Origin: Rubritalea marina DSM 17716
GTDB taxonomy: Bacteria; Verrucomicrobiota; Verrucomicrobiia; Verrucomicrobiales; Akkermansiaceae
Direction of reading: 5' to 3'
DNA: 48,272 nt
Assembly (NCBI RefSeq): GCF_000378105.1
Contig: NZ_KB899263.1
Location: 24,236-72,507, forward strand
A program made the translations under genes and the position numbers. The notes under the pieces were generated by a model. That model was not told the origin of the DNA. It worked only from the letters and a program-made list of their open reading frames with translations, and did not search any database. Below are positions 25,481-34,913 of the stretch, piece by piece (positions within the stretch are counted from its first letter, which is position 1; the number at the start of each line of letters is the position of its first letter).

Positions 25481-26323
25481 ATGAAATATTCAGCCCTCGC
25501 AACAATGGCTTGTCTCTGCACAAGCGGGATCACTTCAGCTGCAACATACATTTGGAACGGCAATGCCAACGACCAAGACTGGCTTAACTCAGGGAATTGG
25601 GCCGGTGGCTCAGCGCCCTCCAGCCTATCATCTCCTACCGGACCTGATAATTTCGACACCATCATCTTCGATGGAAGCAACATGCCCACGGCAAACATCC
25701 CCAGCTTTAGCAGTGACCTTAGCACCAATGCTTCCAACCTCCAATTCAACAGCGGCGGCAGCTTTGCTTTGGATCTCTCTAGCAGCTTCGACGATGGACC
25801 TATTTCAAAAACTTCTCGAACATGGCTCACCGTTGGCGACGGTCTCGGACTAGCTGGCGATGTCACGGTCAACATAAACAATGCGAGTTACCTCCTCCGT
25901 CGCTACAAAGACACCACACTCAATTATCAGGTAAATGCAGACGGCATCTTAAATATCAACAGCGGCCTCACTCTCTACGGAGACAATAACAAGCACGTCA
26001 CCTTCACCCTCAATGGAGGCTCCCTCATCTCCACCGGAAGTGTCGACGAACGCTTTGACATAGGCAACAACCTCACCAATAGTTACTTCCAATTTGATGC
26101 TGCTGGTAGCTCCTTCACAGCCAATTACGGCGGAGCGTACGCAAACTTCGCAAGCCTGCAGGCTGACACCAATAACAACCTGCGTGTGGGAGCCGGGCTA
26201 GCACTCGACTTCCAGGACAACGGAGCAAGCTTCACCGTCACTGCAACTGCCGTTCCAGAGCCATCCAGCCTGGCACTCGTCGGACTCAGTACCCTCACAT
26301 TACTCACTCGACGCCGCCGCTAA
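25481..26323 (+). CDS. PEP-CTERM secreted protein 2
   Basis: A 280-residue secreted protein. The signal is ALATMACLCTSGITSA, followed at once by an autotransporter-like start (ATYIWNGNANDQDWLNSGNW, also seen in glycan-associated surface proteins). The tail VPEPSSLALVGLSTLTLLTRRRR is the full PEP-CTERM sorting signal. The body (about 140 residues) is Asn/Ser-rich with short strands. It starts 73 bases after the regulator and 92 before the GH95-like gene, so it is probably part of the same locus. Confidence 0.82.
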   Translation: MKYSALATMACLCTSGITSAATYIWNGNANDQDWLNSGNWAGGSAPSSLSSPTGPDNFDTIIFDGSNMPTANIPSFSSDLSTNASNLQFNSGGSFALDLSSSFDDGPISKTSRTWLTVGDGLGLAGDVTVNINNASYLLRRYKDTTLNYQVNADGILNINSGLTLYGDNNKHVTFTLNGGSLISTGSVDERFDIGNNLTNSYFQFDAAGSSFTANYGGAYANFASLQADTNNNLRVGAGLALDFQDNGASFTVTATAVPEPSSLALVGLSTLTLLTRRRR

Positions 26324-26415
26324 CACAAACATCAGAATAAGAACACATTGCAGCACCCTGGGCGCACATGCTAGAGTGATTCAATGACACTCCCATTCGA
26401 TGAATATCGCCTAGC

Positions 26416-28827
26416 ATGACTGCCACCCGCATCTCGCCCATTGATATGTCTATCCGCGCTCTTATCCATTGCTGGGCAAGCATCGTCATTCTAGCCTCTA
26501 GTCAGCTCTCATTCTCGAAGCCAGCCCAATTCAACATCGATTGGGAGTCCTTTCTCTCGCGTCATGATATGACATGGGAAATGGTTCCGAAACGCTGGGA
26601 GCACGCTCCCTACTCGGGGAATGGCAATGTAGGCTTTCTCTTCTACCAAGGGAAAAGTAAGAATGTGATGTCCATCCATACTGGCCGACACGACTACTAC
26701 GACCATCGCTTGCCTGAAGGGGCTAAGGAACATTTGTGGATCTATCGCTGCAGACTCCCTCTAGGACACTTTGAACTACAATCTCAAGGTGACATCACGG
26801 GTGTGGACCTGCGGCTGAGACTCTGGGATGCCGAGCTTACTGGCACGGTCTCCACCACGCGTGGCTCCTACAAGGTGCGCGCGCTCTCACACAGCCAATT
26901 GGATGTGATCTACTTCGAAACCGATGCGGTAGACGGTGAGTCGGTAGAGATCACTTGGAAGCCAGCCATTCCCTACTCCTCCGTGCGCAAAACGTTGGAT
27001 GCTGGGCGCGGGCCCAAGGGCGGCAGCTGGGATAACATGCGAAAGGCTCCTTACCCACTCGCACCAGAACCCGTGCATAGCACACAACAAGGGACCCACT
27101 TCTGCCTGCAACAACTCCATCAGCAACGTGGTGAAACAACCACAGGGTGGACGATCGATGGTAGCACCACTGGCAAACAACAGCTCCTCGCCAGCGTCCA
27201 CCATTGTTTTCCGGGTGAAACCAATAGCAAACAAACCGTAGAATCATCTCTCAATCGAGGACGCGCCCTGATGCTAGACGGCGATTTCTTCAGCTCACAC
27301 CGAGCTTGGTGGCATGCCTATTACCCACAGAGCTTTCTCACCCTCAAGGACCCAGAAAAGGAAGCATTCTATTGGATTCAAATGTACAAACTTGGCTCAG
27401 CCATGCGTGAAAATGGCCCAATCCTCGACCTAATGGGTCCATGGTACCACGACACCTTCTGGCCAATGGTCTGGGGCGATTTGAACGTGCAATTGCAGTA
27501 CTGGACCCACTTGACAGCCAATCGAATGGCAGTTGGCGAATCACTGCCAAACAACCTAGATAAATACGCTGCGAATCTGTCAAAAAATGTTCCAAAGCGA
27601 TGGAAAGATAGCGCCGCCATTGCTGCTTGTTTCCCGCAGAATTGCTTAGCCAACAACAAGGCCAAAGTGCCCGACATGTTGGCGTGGATCATGCACAACT
27701 ATTGGCTACATTGTGAATACGCTGGCGATAGAGAACGGATGCGCGACGGGCTCTTCCCCCTGCTCAAACAAACGGTAAACAGCTACTTAAACTACCTCAA
27801 AGACAATCAAGTACCTTCTGCAGATGGCACAGTGCACATCAAACGCAGTTGGTCGCCAGAATACCCTGGTGGGAATGGCCAAGACGTCAACTTCACCCTC
27901 GCACTCCTCCGCTGGTCTTGCCAGACGCTTTTAAATATCAATCAAGAATTTGCATTGGATGACCCGCTATCGAGCGAATGGCAACACATAATCGACCACT
28001 TGGTCGCGTTCCAAATTGATGATAACGGTCTGCGCATTGGCAAGGACATCCCCTTTGATAAGCCGCATCGCCACTACTCACACTTACTCGCATTCTACCC
28101 CTTGGCTGTTCTCAAACCCGACGCACCAGAAGGCGTCGATCTCCTAACCAAGTCGCTGGACCACTGGCTCGACACGAGCATCAACGGCGCGCAGAAAGAC
28201 ACTGCGATGCCAGTGACTGGCTACACCGCTACGGGGGCCGCCTCCATGTATGCCATGGCTGGAAAACCAGAGAAGGCCTACCACTATTTAGATTTCCTCA
28301 TCCAGCATAGAAATGTCTCCACCACGACCATGTACGCTGAAGGAAATCCGGTAATCGAGAGCCCACTTTCCTTTGCCACCGCACTGCACGACATGCTCCT
28401 GCAGAGTTGGGGTGGCTGCATCCGCGTATTCCGCGGAACTCCAAAGAGATGGACAGACCTCGCCTTCCACAATCTGCGTACTCAGGGAGCCTTTCTCGTC
28501 AGCGCAAAGAAACGAGATGGCGCGACTCAGTTTGTCTCAGTCGAGAGCTTGGCTGGATCCCCTTGCACGGTACAGACTGACATCTCGAATGCTAAAATTT
28601 ACATCAACGGAACTGAGGCACCAAAGAGCAAAGTGAAACTCACTGCGCAAGGCTGCTACTCGATCGATTTGAATAAAGGGGAAACCGTGATCTTCACCCC
28701 CGTAAATCTGGCTGATACTGACCTAGTCATTTCGCCACTACCAATGGATCAAAGTCATCACCACTTGTTTGGGTTGAGTGACAAGACAAAGCGCCTCCCG
28801 GGGCATCAATTCTACCAAAGAAACTAA
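26416..28827 (+). CDS. GH95-like glycoside hydrolase
   Basis: An 803-residue secreted enzyme resembling GH95 (alpha-L-fucosidase/alpha-L-galactosidase). N-terminal part: WEHAPYSGNGNVGFLFY. Catalytic (alpha/alpha)6 region: LMGPWYHD, GDLNVQLQYW, WSPEYPGGNGQ, HRHYSHLLAFYPL and ALHDMLLQSWGG, all in GH95 order. Compared with the B. bifidum enzyme residues, by eye, Asn423 is kept (Asn357), Glu566 is kept (Glu482), but Asn421 is Asp355 and Asp766 is Glu648. Signal peptide: either ATG 26416 or ATG 26446 (MSIRALIHCWASIVILASS). Substrate is not proven; fucose or galactose residues of sulfated glycans fit the neighbours. Confidence 0.75.
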   Translation: MTATRISPIDMSIRALIHCWASIVILASSQLSFSKPAQFNIDWESFLSRHDMTWEMVPKRWEHAPYSGNGNVGFLFYQGKSKNVMSIHTGRHDYYDHRLPEGAKEHLWIYRCRLPLGHFELQSQGDITGVDLRLRLWDAELTGTVSTTRGSYKVRALSHSQLDVIYFETDAVDGESVEITWKPAIPYSSVRKTLDAGRGPKGGSWDNMRKAPYPLAPEPVHSTQQGTHFCLQQLHQQRGETTTGWTIDGSTTGKQQLLASVHHCFPGETNSKQTVESSLNRGRALMLDGDFFSSHRAWWHAYYPQSFLTLKDPEKEAFYWIQMYKLGSAMRENGPILDLMGPWYHDTFWPMVWGDLNVQLQYWTHLTANRMAVGESLPNNLDKYAANLSKNVPKRWKDSAAIAACFPQNCLANNKAKVPDMLAWIMHNYWLHCEYAGDRERMRDGLFPLLKQTVNSYLNYLKDNQVPSADGTVHIKRSWSPEYPGGNGQDVNFTLALLRWSCQTLLNINQEFALDDPLSSEWQHIIDHLVAFQIDDNGLRIGKDIPFDKPHRHYSHLLAFYPLAVLKPDAPEGVDLLTKSLDHWLDTSINGAQKDTAMPVTGYTATGAASMYAMAGKPEKAYHYLDFLIQHRNVSTTTMYAEGNPVIESPLSFATALHDMLLQSWGGCIRVFRGTPKRWTDLAFHNLRTQGAFLVSAKKRDGATQFVSVESLAGSPCTVQTDISNAKIYINGTEAPKSKVKLTAQGCYSIDLNKGETVIFTPVNLADTDLVISPLPMDQSHHHLFGLSDKTKRLPGHQFYQRN

Positions 28828-28895
28828 CTACCGACCCCTGGGAGAATATTCCATTCGGACTCCCCCCTCGCACCCAGAATTTCAAGCTATCAACC

Positions 28896-30455
28896 ATGAA
28901 AACAAACGCATTCAACCTCGATTCCCTCTTAGGTATCTCCCTGCTTCACGCTGCCTGCGTGGGACTGCTGCTGGGAAGCAACTTGAGCACTAAAGCAAAG
29001 AGCGCACAGCAGCCTAACCAGCCCAATGTGATCTTTGTGTTTTCCGATGACCAACGCTATGATTCGCTTGGGATGACAGGAGATCCCATCACTCAGACAC
29101 CGCACCTAAATCAATTGGCTGCTGACGGGGTCTTCTTCGATCAAGCATTCGTCACCAGCCCGATCTGCGGCCCCAGCCGGGCAAACATCTTTACCGGCCA
29201 ATGGGAACGCAAAAACCGTATTGGTTTTAACTTTCTATCAAAAAATATCATTTCACAGGAAGTCTTCGAAAATAGCTTCTTGATGCAGCTCAAGCAGGCA
29301 GGTTACTCGACCGCCTTCCTCGGCAAACACCACACCAAAATTGTGGACCGCAACAACACGCCACTCAGAGATCATATTGATTTTTGTTATTTTGCTGAGG
29401 GCCACCTGGGCTTCCACCCAGCGAAAAAGCATAAAGAGTTTTCGAACTTAAAAAACACATCGCAAACCGAAGGGCTTTTCGAAGCGACCAAGGCCTATTT
29501 AGCGACTGATGAAGACTTTGATTATTTCTATAAAAACGCAGACCCCAAGGTGAAAGCATCGCTCAAGAAGCGCGACCCTAAGAAGCCATTCTGTGCTTGG
29601 GTGAATTTAAATTTGCCCCATCAATCGAGCCTCGGCGGGATGGGCTCGCTTCCGAGCGACCCAGAATTCTACTCGACACTCTACGAGGAGAAGCAAGATC
29701 AGATCATCATCCCTAGAGACACACCCTTATTTCCTGATGAGGTTCTCAGCATCAAGAAAATGCCCGGCTACTACCGACTCAAAGGAAAAGCATTGCGCAA
29801 CACGAAGCTGAAGACAGCGCGCGCAGTCTTCGGAATCGACCAATACATCAAAAACCTCCGTGATCTCCTCGTGCAGATTGGAGAAAGCGAGAATACCATC
29901 ATCATCTTTTGCTCAGACAATGGATTGATCTACGGCGAACATGGCATCAGTGGCAAAAGCATGCTCTACGAAGAATCAGTTCACGTTCCCTTGATCATCT
30001 ACTCACCATTCATGGAACAATCCAAGGCCGGTCAACGTCTCGATTCTCTCGTGGTTGGTCAGGATATCCCGGCCACCATTCTCGACATGTGCGGGTTAGA
30101 CGTGCCCGATACCTACCAAGGTAAAAGCATGGTGCCCTTGCTGGAGGGTGACACCTCAAATTGGCGCAACGATGTGTTTTTTGAAAACCTCTTCACCGAC
30201 CAAGAATACCCAAGAGCTGAGTCCGTGCGTGGGGAGAAGTTCAAGTACATCCGCTACTTCAGCCGTGAAAACGACCGAAAACAATACTTACCCGATGCCT
30301 CAATCAATGGAGAAAAGCCGATCTATGAAGAACTCTTCGACTTGAGCAAAGACCCGAAAGAACAAGTCAATCTAGCAACCAACCCTGAATACTCCTCGGT
30401 TCTCGCCGCGCAACGCAAGCGCTGCCAAACCCTCGTTGAGGAACTCGCAAACTAA
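28896..30455 (+). CDS. Sulfatase 1 (formylglycine type)
   Basis: A 519-residue secreted type I sulfatase. The N terminus has a hydrophobic stretch (ISLLHAACVGLLLGS). The metal site starts with FSDDQ (Asp51, Asp52). The catalytic Cys91, converted to formylglycine, is in SPICGPSRANIFTG with Arg95. ICGPSR differs from the C-T/A-P-T-R of the other two. Later landmarks are FCSDNG for calcium binding and GISGKSMLYEESVHVPLI. It begins 68 bases after the GH95-like gene and ends 5 bases before the next sulfatase, so translation is likely coupled. Confidence 0.9.
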   Translation: MKTNAFNLDSLLGISLLHAACVGLLLGSNLSTKAKSAQQPNQPNVIFVFSDDQRYDSLGMTGDPITQTPHLNQLAADGVFFDQAFVTSPICGPSRANIFTGQWERKNRIGFNFLSKNIISQEVFENSFLMQLKQAGYSTAFLGKHHTKIVDRNNTPLRDHIDFCYFAEGHLGFHPAKKHKEFSNLKNTSQTEGLFEATKAYLATDEDFDYFYKNADPKVKASLKKRDPKKPFCAWVNLNLPHQSSLGGMGSLPSDPEFYSTLYEEKQDQIIIPRDTPLFPDEVLSIKKMPGYYRLKGKALRNTKLKTARAVFGIDQYIKNLRDLLVQIGESENTIIIFCSDNGLIYGEHGISGKSMLYEESVHVPLIIYSPFMEQSKAGQRLDSLVVGQDIPATILDMCGLDVPDTYQGKSMVPLLEGDTSNWRNDVFFENLFTDQEYPRAESVRGEKFKYIRYFSRENDRKQYLPDASINGEKPIYEELFDLSKDPKEQVNLATNPEYSSVLAAQRKRCQTLVEELAN

Positions 30456-30460
30456 GTATC

Positions 30461-31924
30461 ATGAACCGCTTCACCAGATTCCTAGCAGCCCTATGCATTT
30501 CCTCGGCAACACTCCAGGCAGCCAGCAAACCAAACATCGTCTACATCCTTACTGATGATCAGGGCTATGGCGATGTGTCATTGCTCAATCCCGAGCGTGG
30601 CAAGATCCCAACGCCGGCAATGGACCGCATCGGCAAGGAAGGCATGATTTTCACCGACGCCCATTCCGGCTCATCCGTGTGCACCCCCACCCGCTATGGG
30701 ATCCTCACTGGTCGCTACAGCTGGCGCAGTACATTACAGTCTGGTGTCGTTCAAGGGTTCGCACCCTGCCTCATCTCAGAAGACCGCCCCACAGTGGCCA
30801 AGTTCCTCCAACAACATGGCTATGACACCGCCATTGTTGGAAAATGGCATTTGAATTTTCAATACACCGACCCAAGCACAGGAAAAACACTCAAACGCAT
30901 CAAAAGAAAAGCGCTCGCTCCAGTAGGAAGTAAAATTCCAGATGGGCCAGTACACCGAGGTTTCAATTACTTCCACGGCTTTCACCACGCTGGCGACATG
31001 GAAGGTGTGATCGAAAATGATACCGTGATCGCACACGACCCAGTCATCAACATGCTCCCGCGCGTCACCAATAAAGCCGTGCGCTACATTGAGAATCACG
31101 CAAAGAAAGACCAAGCCAAACCTTTCTTCCTATACGTCCCTTATGGGTCCCCTCACACACCAATCGTACCCACCCCTGAATGGCAGAAAAAAAGTGGTAT
31201 TTCTCCCTATGCGGACTTTGTGATGCAGACCGATGCTGGAGTCGGCGAGATTCTCGATGCCCTCGATCGCTGCGGTCTCACTGATAATACCCTGGTCATC
31301 TTCACTGCAGACAACGGTTGCTCAAAAGCAGCTCAATTCAGCAGGCTAGAAAATAAAGGCCATTTCCCAAGCGCGCATTTACGTGGCTCCAAGTCAGACC
31401 TATGGGAAGGTGGCCATCGCGTGCCATTCCTCGTGCGCTGGCCAGCCAAGATCAAACCAGGAACACACTCAGACCAACTGATCTGCCACACCGACTTATT
31501 TGCCAGTTGTGCCGACCTGCTCGGAGCTCAGCTACCAGATAATGCTGCAGAAGATAGCGTCAGCATCATACCTGCCTTTTCAGGGAAACCCATCAAGTCC
31601 TCCCGCAAGGGAGTGATTCACCACTCAATCAGTGGACACTTTGCGTACCGTGAAGGAAAATGGAAATTATTGTTAGCGCGTGGCTCCGGTGGGTGGACTG
31701 CCCCTAAGGAAACCGATGCTAAAAAGACCGAAGCGCCGGTAGCGCAGCTCTACAATTTAGAAAACGATCCAGGTGAAACCACCAATCTCTACACGACTCA
31801 CCCCGAACTTGTAGCGCGCCTCCTAGCGCAGTTGGAATCCGATGTGGCAATGGGCAGAAGCACCAAAGGACCTCAAGCTCAAAACGATCTGCAGGAAATC
31901 AAACTCTGGAAGAGTGGCAAATGA
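30461..31924 (+). CDS. Sulfatase 2 (formylglycine type)
   Basis: A 487-residue secreted sulfatase of the arylsulfatase/GALNS-like class. Signal: FLAALCISSATLQAAS. Metal ligands Asp32/Asp33 in LTDDQGYGDVS. Catalytic Cys74 in SSVCTPTRYGILTG, Arg78. Further: GKWHL, PYGSPHTP, FTADNG, DLWEGGHRVPFLVRWP. It follows sulfatase 1 by 5 bases and precedes sulfatase 3 by 79 bases. Formylglycine formation needs a maturase, and none is in the window. Confidence 0.93.
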   Translation: MNRFTRFLAALCISSATLQAASKPNIVYILTDDQGYGDVSLLNPERGKIPTPAMDRIGKEGMIFTDAHSGSSVCTPTRYGILTGRYSWRSTLQSGVVQGFAPCLISEDRPTVAKFLQQHGYDTAIVGKWHLNFQYTDPSTGKTLKRIKRKALAPVGSKIPDGPVHRGFNYFHGFHHAGDMEGVIENDTVIAHDPVINMLPRVTNKAVRYIENHAKKDQAKPFFLYVPYGSPHTPIVPTPEWQKKSGISPYADFVMQTDAGVGEILDALDRCGLTDNTLVIFTADNGCSKAAQFSRLENKGHFPSAHLRGSKSDLWEGGHRVPFLVRWPAKIKPGTHSDQLICHTDLFASCADLLGAQLPDNAAEDSVSIIPAFSGKPIKSSRKGVIHHSISGHFAYREGKWKLLLARGSGGWTAPKETDAKKTEAPVAQLYNLENDPGETTNLYTTHPELVARLLAQLESDVAMGRSTKGPQAQNDLQEIKLWKSGK

Positions 31925-32003
31925 GCCACTTCATGCATGACTCATAGTTTGAGAAACTTCGCAATAATACCACGCTTCTGACGTATTTAGATAACCAAAC
32001 ACC

Positions 32004-33881
32004 ATGAAATTCACACTACTCACCTCACTCAGCCTCCTCTGCGCGATCAGCACACCCGGCATTGCCGCTCAACGCCCAGAACAACCCAATGTCATCCTCA
32101 TCCTCACCGATGACCTCGGCTGGCAGGATGTGAAGTGCTATGACATCGATGCACCATCGCCTATGGAAACCCCAAACATCGACGCTCTAGCGCAAAAAGG
32201 TGTGATGTTTTGGCAAGGCTATTCCCCCGCTCCCACCTGCGCTCCCACGCGCTGCGCCATCATGAGCGGCAAACACCCAGCTCGAGCTCAAAAAACCCAT
32301 GTGGTTGGCGGAGCGCCACCCACCCCATACAACAAGCTTCAACACCGCATGATGGCTCCATGGTACAGCGGACGCATGCCAGAAAATGAAGTCACGCTGG
32401 CCAAGGTACTCCAACACAATGGCTACACCACTGGCCACTGCGGTAAGTGGCACATGGCCATCAACCACAACGCATTCCCACAACCAAAAGATCAAGGCTT
32501 CGACTGGAGCAGACACAACCTAGGAATCACCAAACTCATGAAGCCCAACCGCCTCACCGGCTTCGCCACATCAAGGGCTGATGATCCCTACCGCCTCGAC
32601 GAAAATGGCTTCGCCTATCACCAAAACAGTGAGGACGCTCTAACCTTTGTTAAGGAAAACAAAGATCAACCGTTCTTCCTCTATTACGCCACGTGGTTGG
32701 TTCACACTCCGATCCAGACACGCAACGAGCGCCTACTAAAGAAATACTGCAAAAAACTGGGAGTCGAACTCCCCCAAAAACCCAATGAATGGAACGGTGA
32801 AGGTCAAAGCAATCCCTTCTACTGCGCAATGGTTGAAGAGCTCGACTACTACGTGGGTCAATTAATCCAATACCTTGAGACGACTGACGACCCACGCTGG
32901 CCTGGGCACACGCTCAGTGAAAACACCTACATCATCTTCACCTCCGACAACGGCGGCATGGAAAAACACCCAGGTGAAATCATCACCGACAACTACCCGC
33001 TAGATCGCGGTAAAATCTCAGCCATGGAAGGAGGCACACGCGTCCCACTCATTATCACTGGCCCCAACATTCAAGCAGGAGTCCAGTCAGACGTGATGGT
33101 CAATGGACTCGACTTCTACCCCACCATCCTCACTTGGACCGGCGCAGACCTTCCATCAGACAAGCAACTCGACGGCTGCGACATCGCAGCATTGTTGGCA
33201 AACAACCCCACGGATCCCTCCCTTGTGAAAGAGTCCGACGGCTCACCTCGCGATACCATGGTGTGGCATTTCCCCAACAGCATCGCACTCGAAAGCACGA
33301 TCCGCGTCGGTGACTTCAAACTCGTGCGAAACTACGATCACGTCGACAACCCCAGAACCCCAGAGCTAGAACTCTTCCAACTCTACCAAAGCAAAGAAGG
33401 CAAGCAGCAACGCATAGACATCGAGGAAGCTCAAAACCTAGCGGAACAAATGCCTGAAAAAGCCATGGCGATGAATCAAAAGCTCAGCGAAATCCTCACC
33501 GAGATGGAAGCGAGCTATCCCTATTTCAACCCGGCCACGCGCCACAAGCTGCAGCACAAAGAATCTGTCTGCTCAGTCACCTCGCACCAGCAAGTCGGCA
33601 ATCAGGTGCATTTCCAGTTCGAAGAACATGGAGCGAAGGTGCTACGAGCTCAGCTTATCTACACCCTCAATGGCGGTCACCGCTACGAGGAATGGTTTCG
33701 CGAACCCGCCGAGCTAAAAGCAAATCAAACAGTCACAGCCAAGCTGCCCAACGGTACCACCCACTATGTTCTCAACTTGATTGATGAAAATAATTTCTTG
33801 GTCAGCTACCCAGAAATGCTCGATAGGAAGGCTGCCAGCAAGGAAAAGTATTCCACAAAAGCACTGGCTGTAGACAGATAG
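32004..33881 (+). CDS. Sulfatase 3 (formylglycine type)
   Basis: A 625-residue secreted sulfatase. Signal: LLTSLSLLCAISTPGIAAQ. Asp36/Asp37 in LTDDLGW. Catalytic Cys79 in APTCAPTRCAIMSG, Arg83. Further: CGKWHMAINHN, FTSDNGGM and MEGGTRVPLI. The C terminus (last 110 residues) is an extra domain after EMEASYPYFNPATRHK and may bind substrate. It differs from sulfatases 1 and 2 enough to suggest another sulfate position. It ends the plus-strand locus. Confidence 0.92.
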   Translation: MKFTLLTSLSLLCAISTPGIAAQRPEQPNVILILTDDLGWQDVKCYDIDAPSPMETPNIDALAQKGVMFWQGYSPAPTCAPTRCAIMSGKHPARAQKTHVVGGAPPTPYNKLQHRMMAPWYSGRMPENEVTLAKVLQHNGYTTGHCGKWHMAINHNAFPQPKDQGFDWSRHNLGITKLMKPNRLTGFATSRADDPYRLDENGFAYHQNSEDALTFVKENKDQPFFLYYATWLVHTPIQTRNERLLKKYCKKLGVELPQKPNEWNGEGQSNPFYCAMVEELDYYVGQLIQYLETTDDPRWPGHTLSENTYIIFTSDNGGMEKHPGEIITDNYPLDRGKISAMEGGTRVPLIITGPNIQAGVQSDVMVNGLDFYPTILTWTGADLPSDKQLDGCDIAALLANNPTDPSLVKESDGSPRDTMVWHFPNSIALESTIRVGDFKLVRNYDHVDNPRTPELELFQLYQSKEGKQQRIDIEEAQNLAEQMPEKAMAMNQKLSEILTEMEASYPYFNPATRHKLQHKESVCSVTSHQQVGNQVHFQFEEHGAKVLRAQLIYTLNGGHRYEEWFREPAELKANQTVTAKLPNGTTHYVLNLIDENNFLVSYPEMLDRKAASKEKYSTKALAVDR

Positions 33882-33948
33882 CGCCACGGACGACACTCGG
33901 GGGCTCCTCTCACAGCCGAGCTGCTACAGAAACCTCTTTGGGCTCAAT

Positions 33949-34644
33949 TCAACGAGGGCTGTAATTCCTGGCTCCAAAGATCGAGGAACCGACCCGCACC
34001 ATGGTGGCGCCCTCTTCGATTGCCACCTCAAAGTCCCCACTCATCCCCATGCTGAGTTCGGGCAGACTCACCCCGTGCTTGGTCTCTAGTTCATCCTTGA
34101 GATGCACCATCGCACGGAAAAACGGCCGCACCTGATCGGGGTCAGCCACAGCTGGCGGGATACACATCAGCCCCCTCACCTCAAGATGCTCAAGGGCCAC
34201 CAGCTCGGAAAACCCTGCGCGAATCTCATCCAATTCAAATCCTCCCTTGCTCAGCTCCCCACCAATATTCACCTGCAGCAACACGCGAGGCACGATCCCC
34301 ATGTCAGCAGCCACCCCATCGGCGTAGCGCGCAAGCTTCATCGAATCGATGCTGTGCACATACTGGAATAATCCAAAAACCTTGCGTACCTTGTTGCGCT
34401 GCAAACCACCGATATAATGCCATTCAATCGCTGGATCCATCGCTGGGATCTTCACTTGACCTTCCTGAAGCTTGTTCTCACCCAGCACCATCTGCCCCGC
34501 ATCCACCGCAAGCTGCACGTGCTCCACTGGCCAAGTCTTTGACACCGCAACCAAGCTCACAGCATCAACAGAACGCCCAGAGCGCTCGCTCGCCGCAGCC
34601 ATCGCTTGCTTAATCTGCCCCAAATTCTCAGCCACTTCAGTCAT
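33949..34644 (-). CDS. YggS-type PLP homeostasis protein
   Basis: A 231-residue PLP-binding protein of the YggS/PROSC (PLPBP) family, which buffers pyridoxal phosphate. The PLP lysine is in [11 protein letters not shown]. Further landmarks: [66 protein letters not shown] 34644 was chosen as the domain start; the frame extends 17 residues further. It stands alone, divergent from gltB. Confidence 0.93.
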   Translation of the reverse strand: MTEVAENLGQIKQAMAAASERSGRSVDAVSLVAVSKTWPVEHVQLAVDAGQMVLGENKLQEGQVKIPAMDPAIEWHYIGGLQRNKVRKVFGLFQYVHSIDSMKLARYADGVAADMGIVPRVLLQVNIGGELSKGGFELDEIRAGFSELVALEHLEVRGLMCIPPAVADPDQVRPFFRAMVHLKDELETKHGVSLPELSMGMSGDFEVAIEEGATMVRVGSSIFGARNYSPR

Positions 34645-34837
34645 GCCGCCATTGTTCCGAATCGCGCGAAAAACGCAACACCATTCAGCGGACAAAAACC
34701 ACAGAAAGTCTAAGCTTCTTCAATGATTGCAAACCTTTCCACCAGCTCTTCAGAGCCGTATTTTACTAACAATTCACCAGATCCGACATTTACGCTTTCC
34801 AAGTAGCCTTGAAACATCTTAAATGCACAGCCCTTCA

Positions 34838-34880
34838 GCTCTAGACAACGAACTAGAGCAAGCTTCTGGTACACCAGAAG
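34838..34880 (+). promoter_or_regulatory. Two hairpins in the gltB leader
   Basis: GCTCTAG (34838-34844) pairs with CTAGAGC (34853-34859), and CTTCTGGT (34863-34870) pairs with ACCAGAAG (34873-34880). They lie 34-76 bases before the gltB ATG (34914). There is no T-run, so a terminator is unlikely. A structured 5' leader is possible. No known glutamine-sensing RNA motif was recognised. Confidence 0.35.
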
Positions 34881-34913
34881 TCGGACAAAACTTTCACTAT
34901 CAACAACTTGGAA

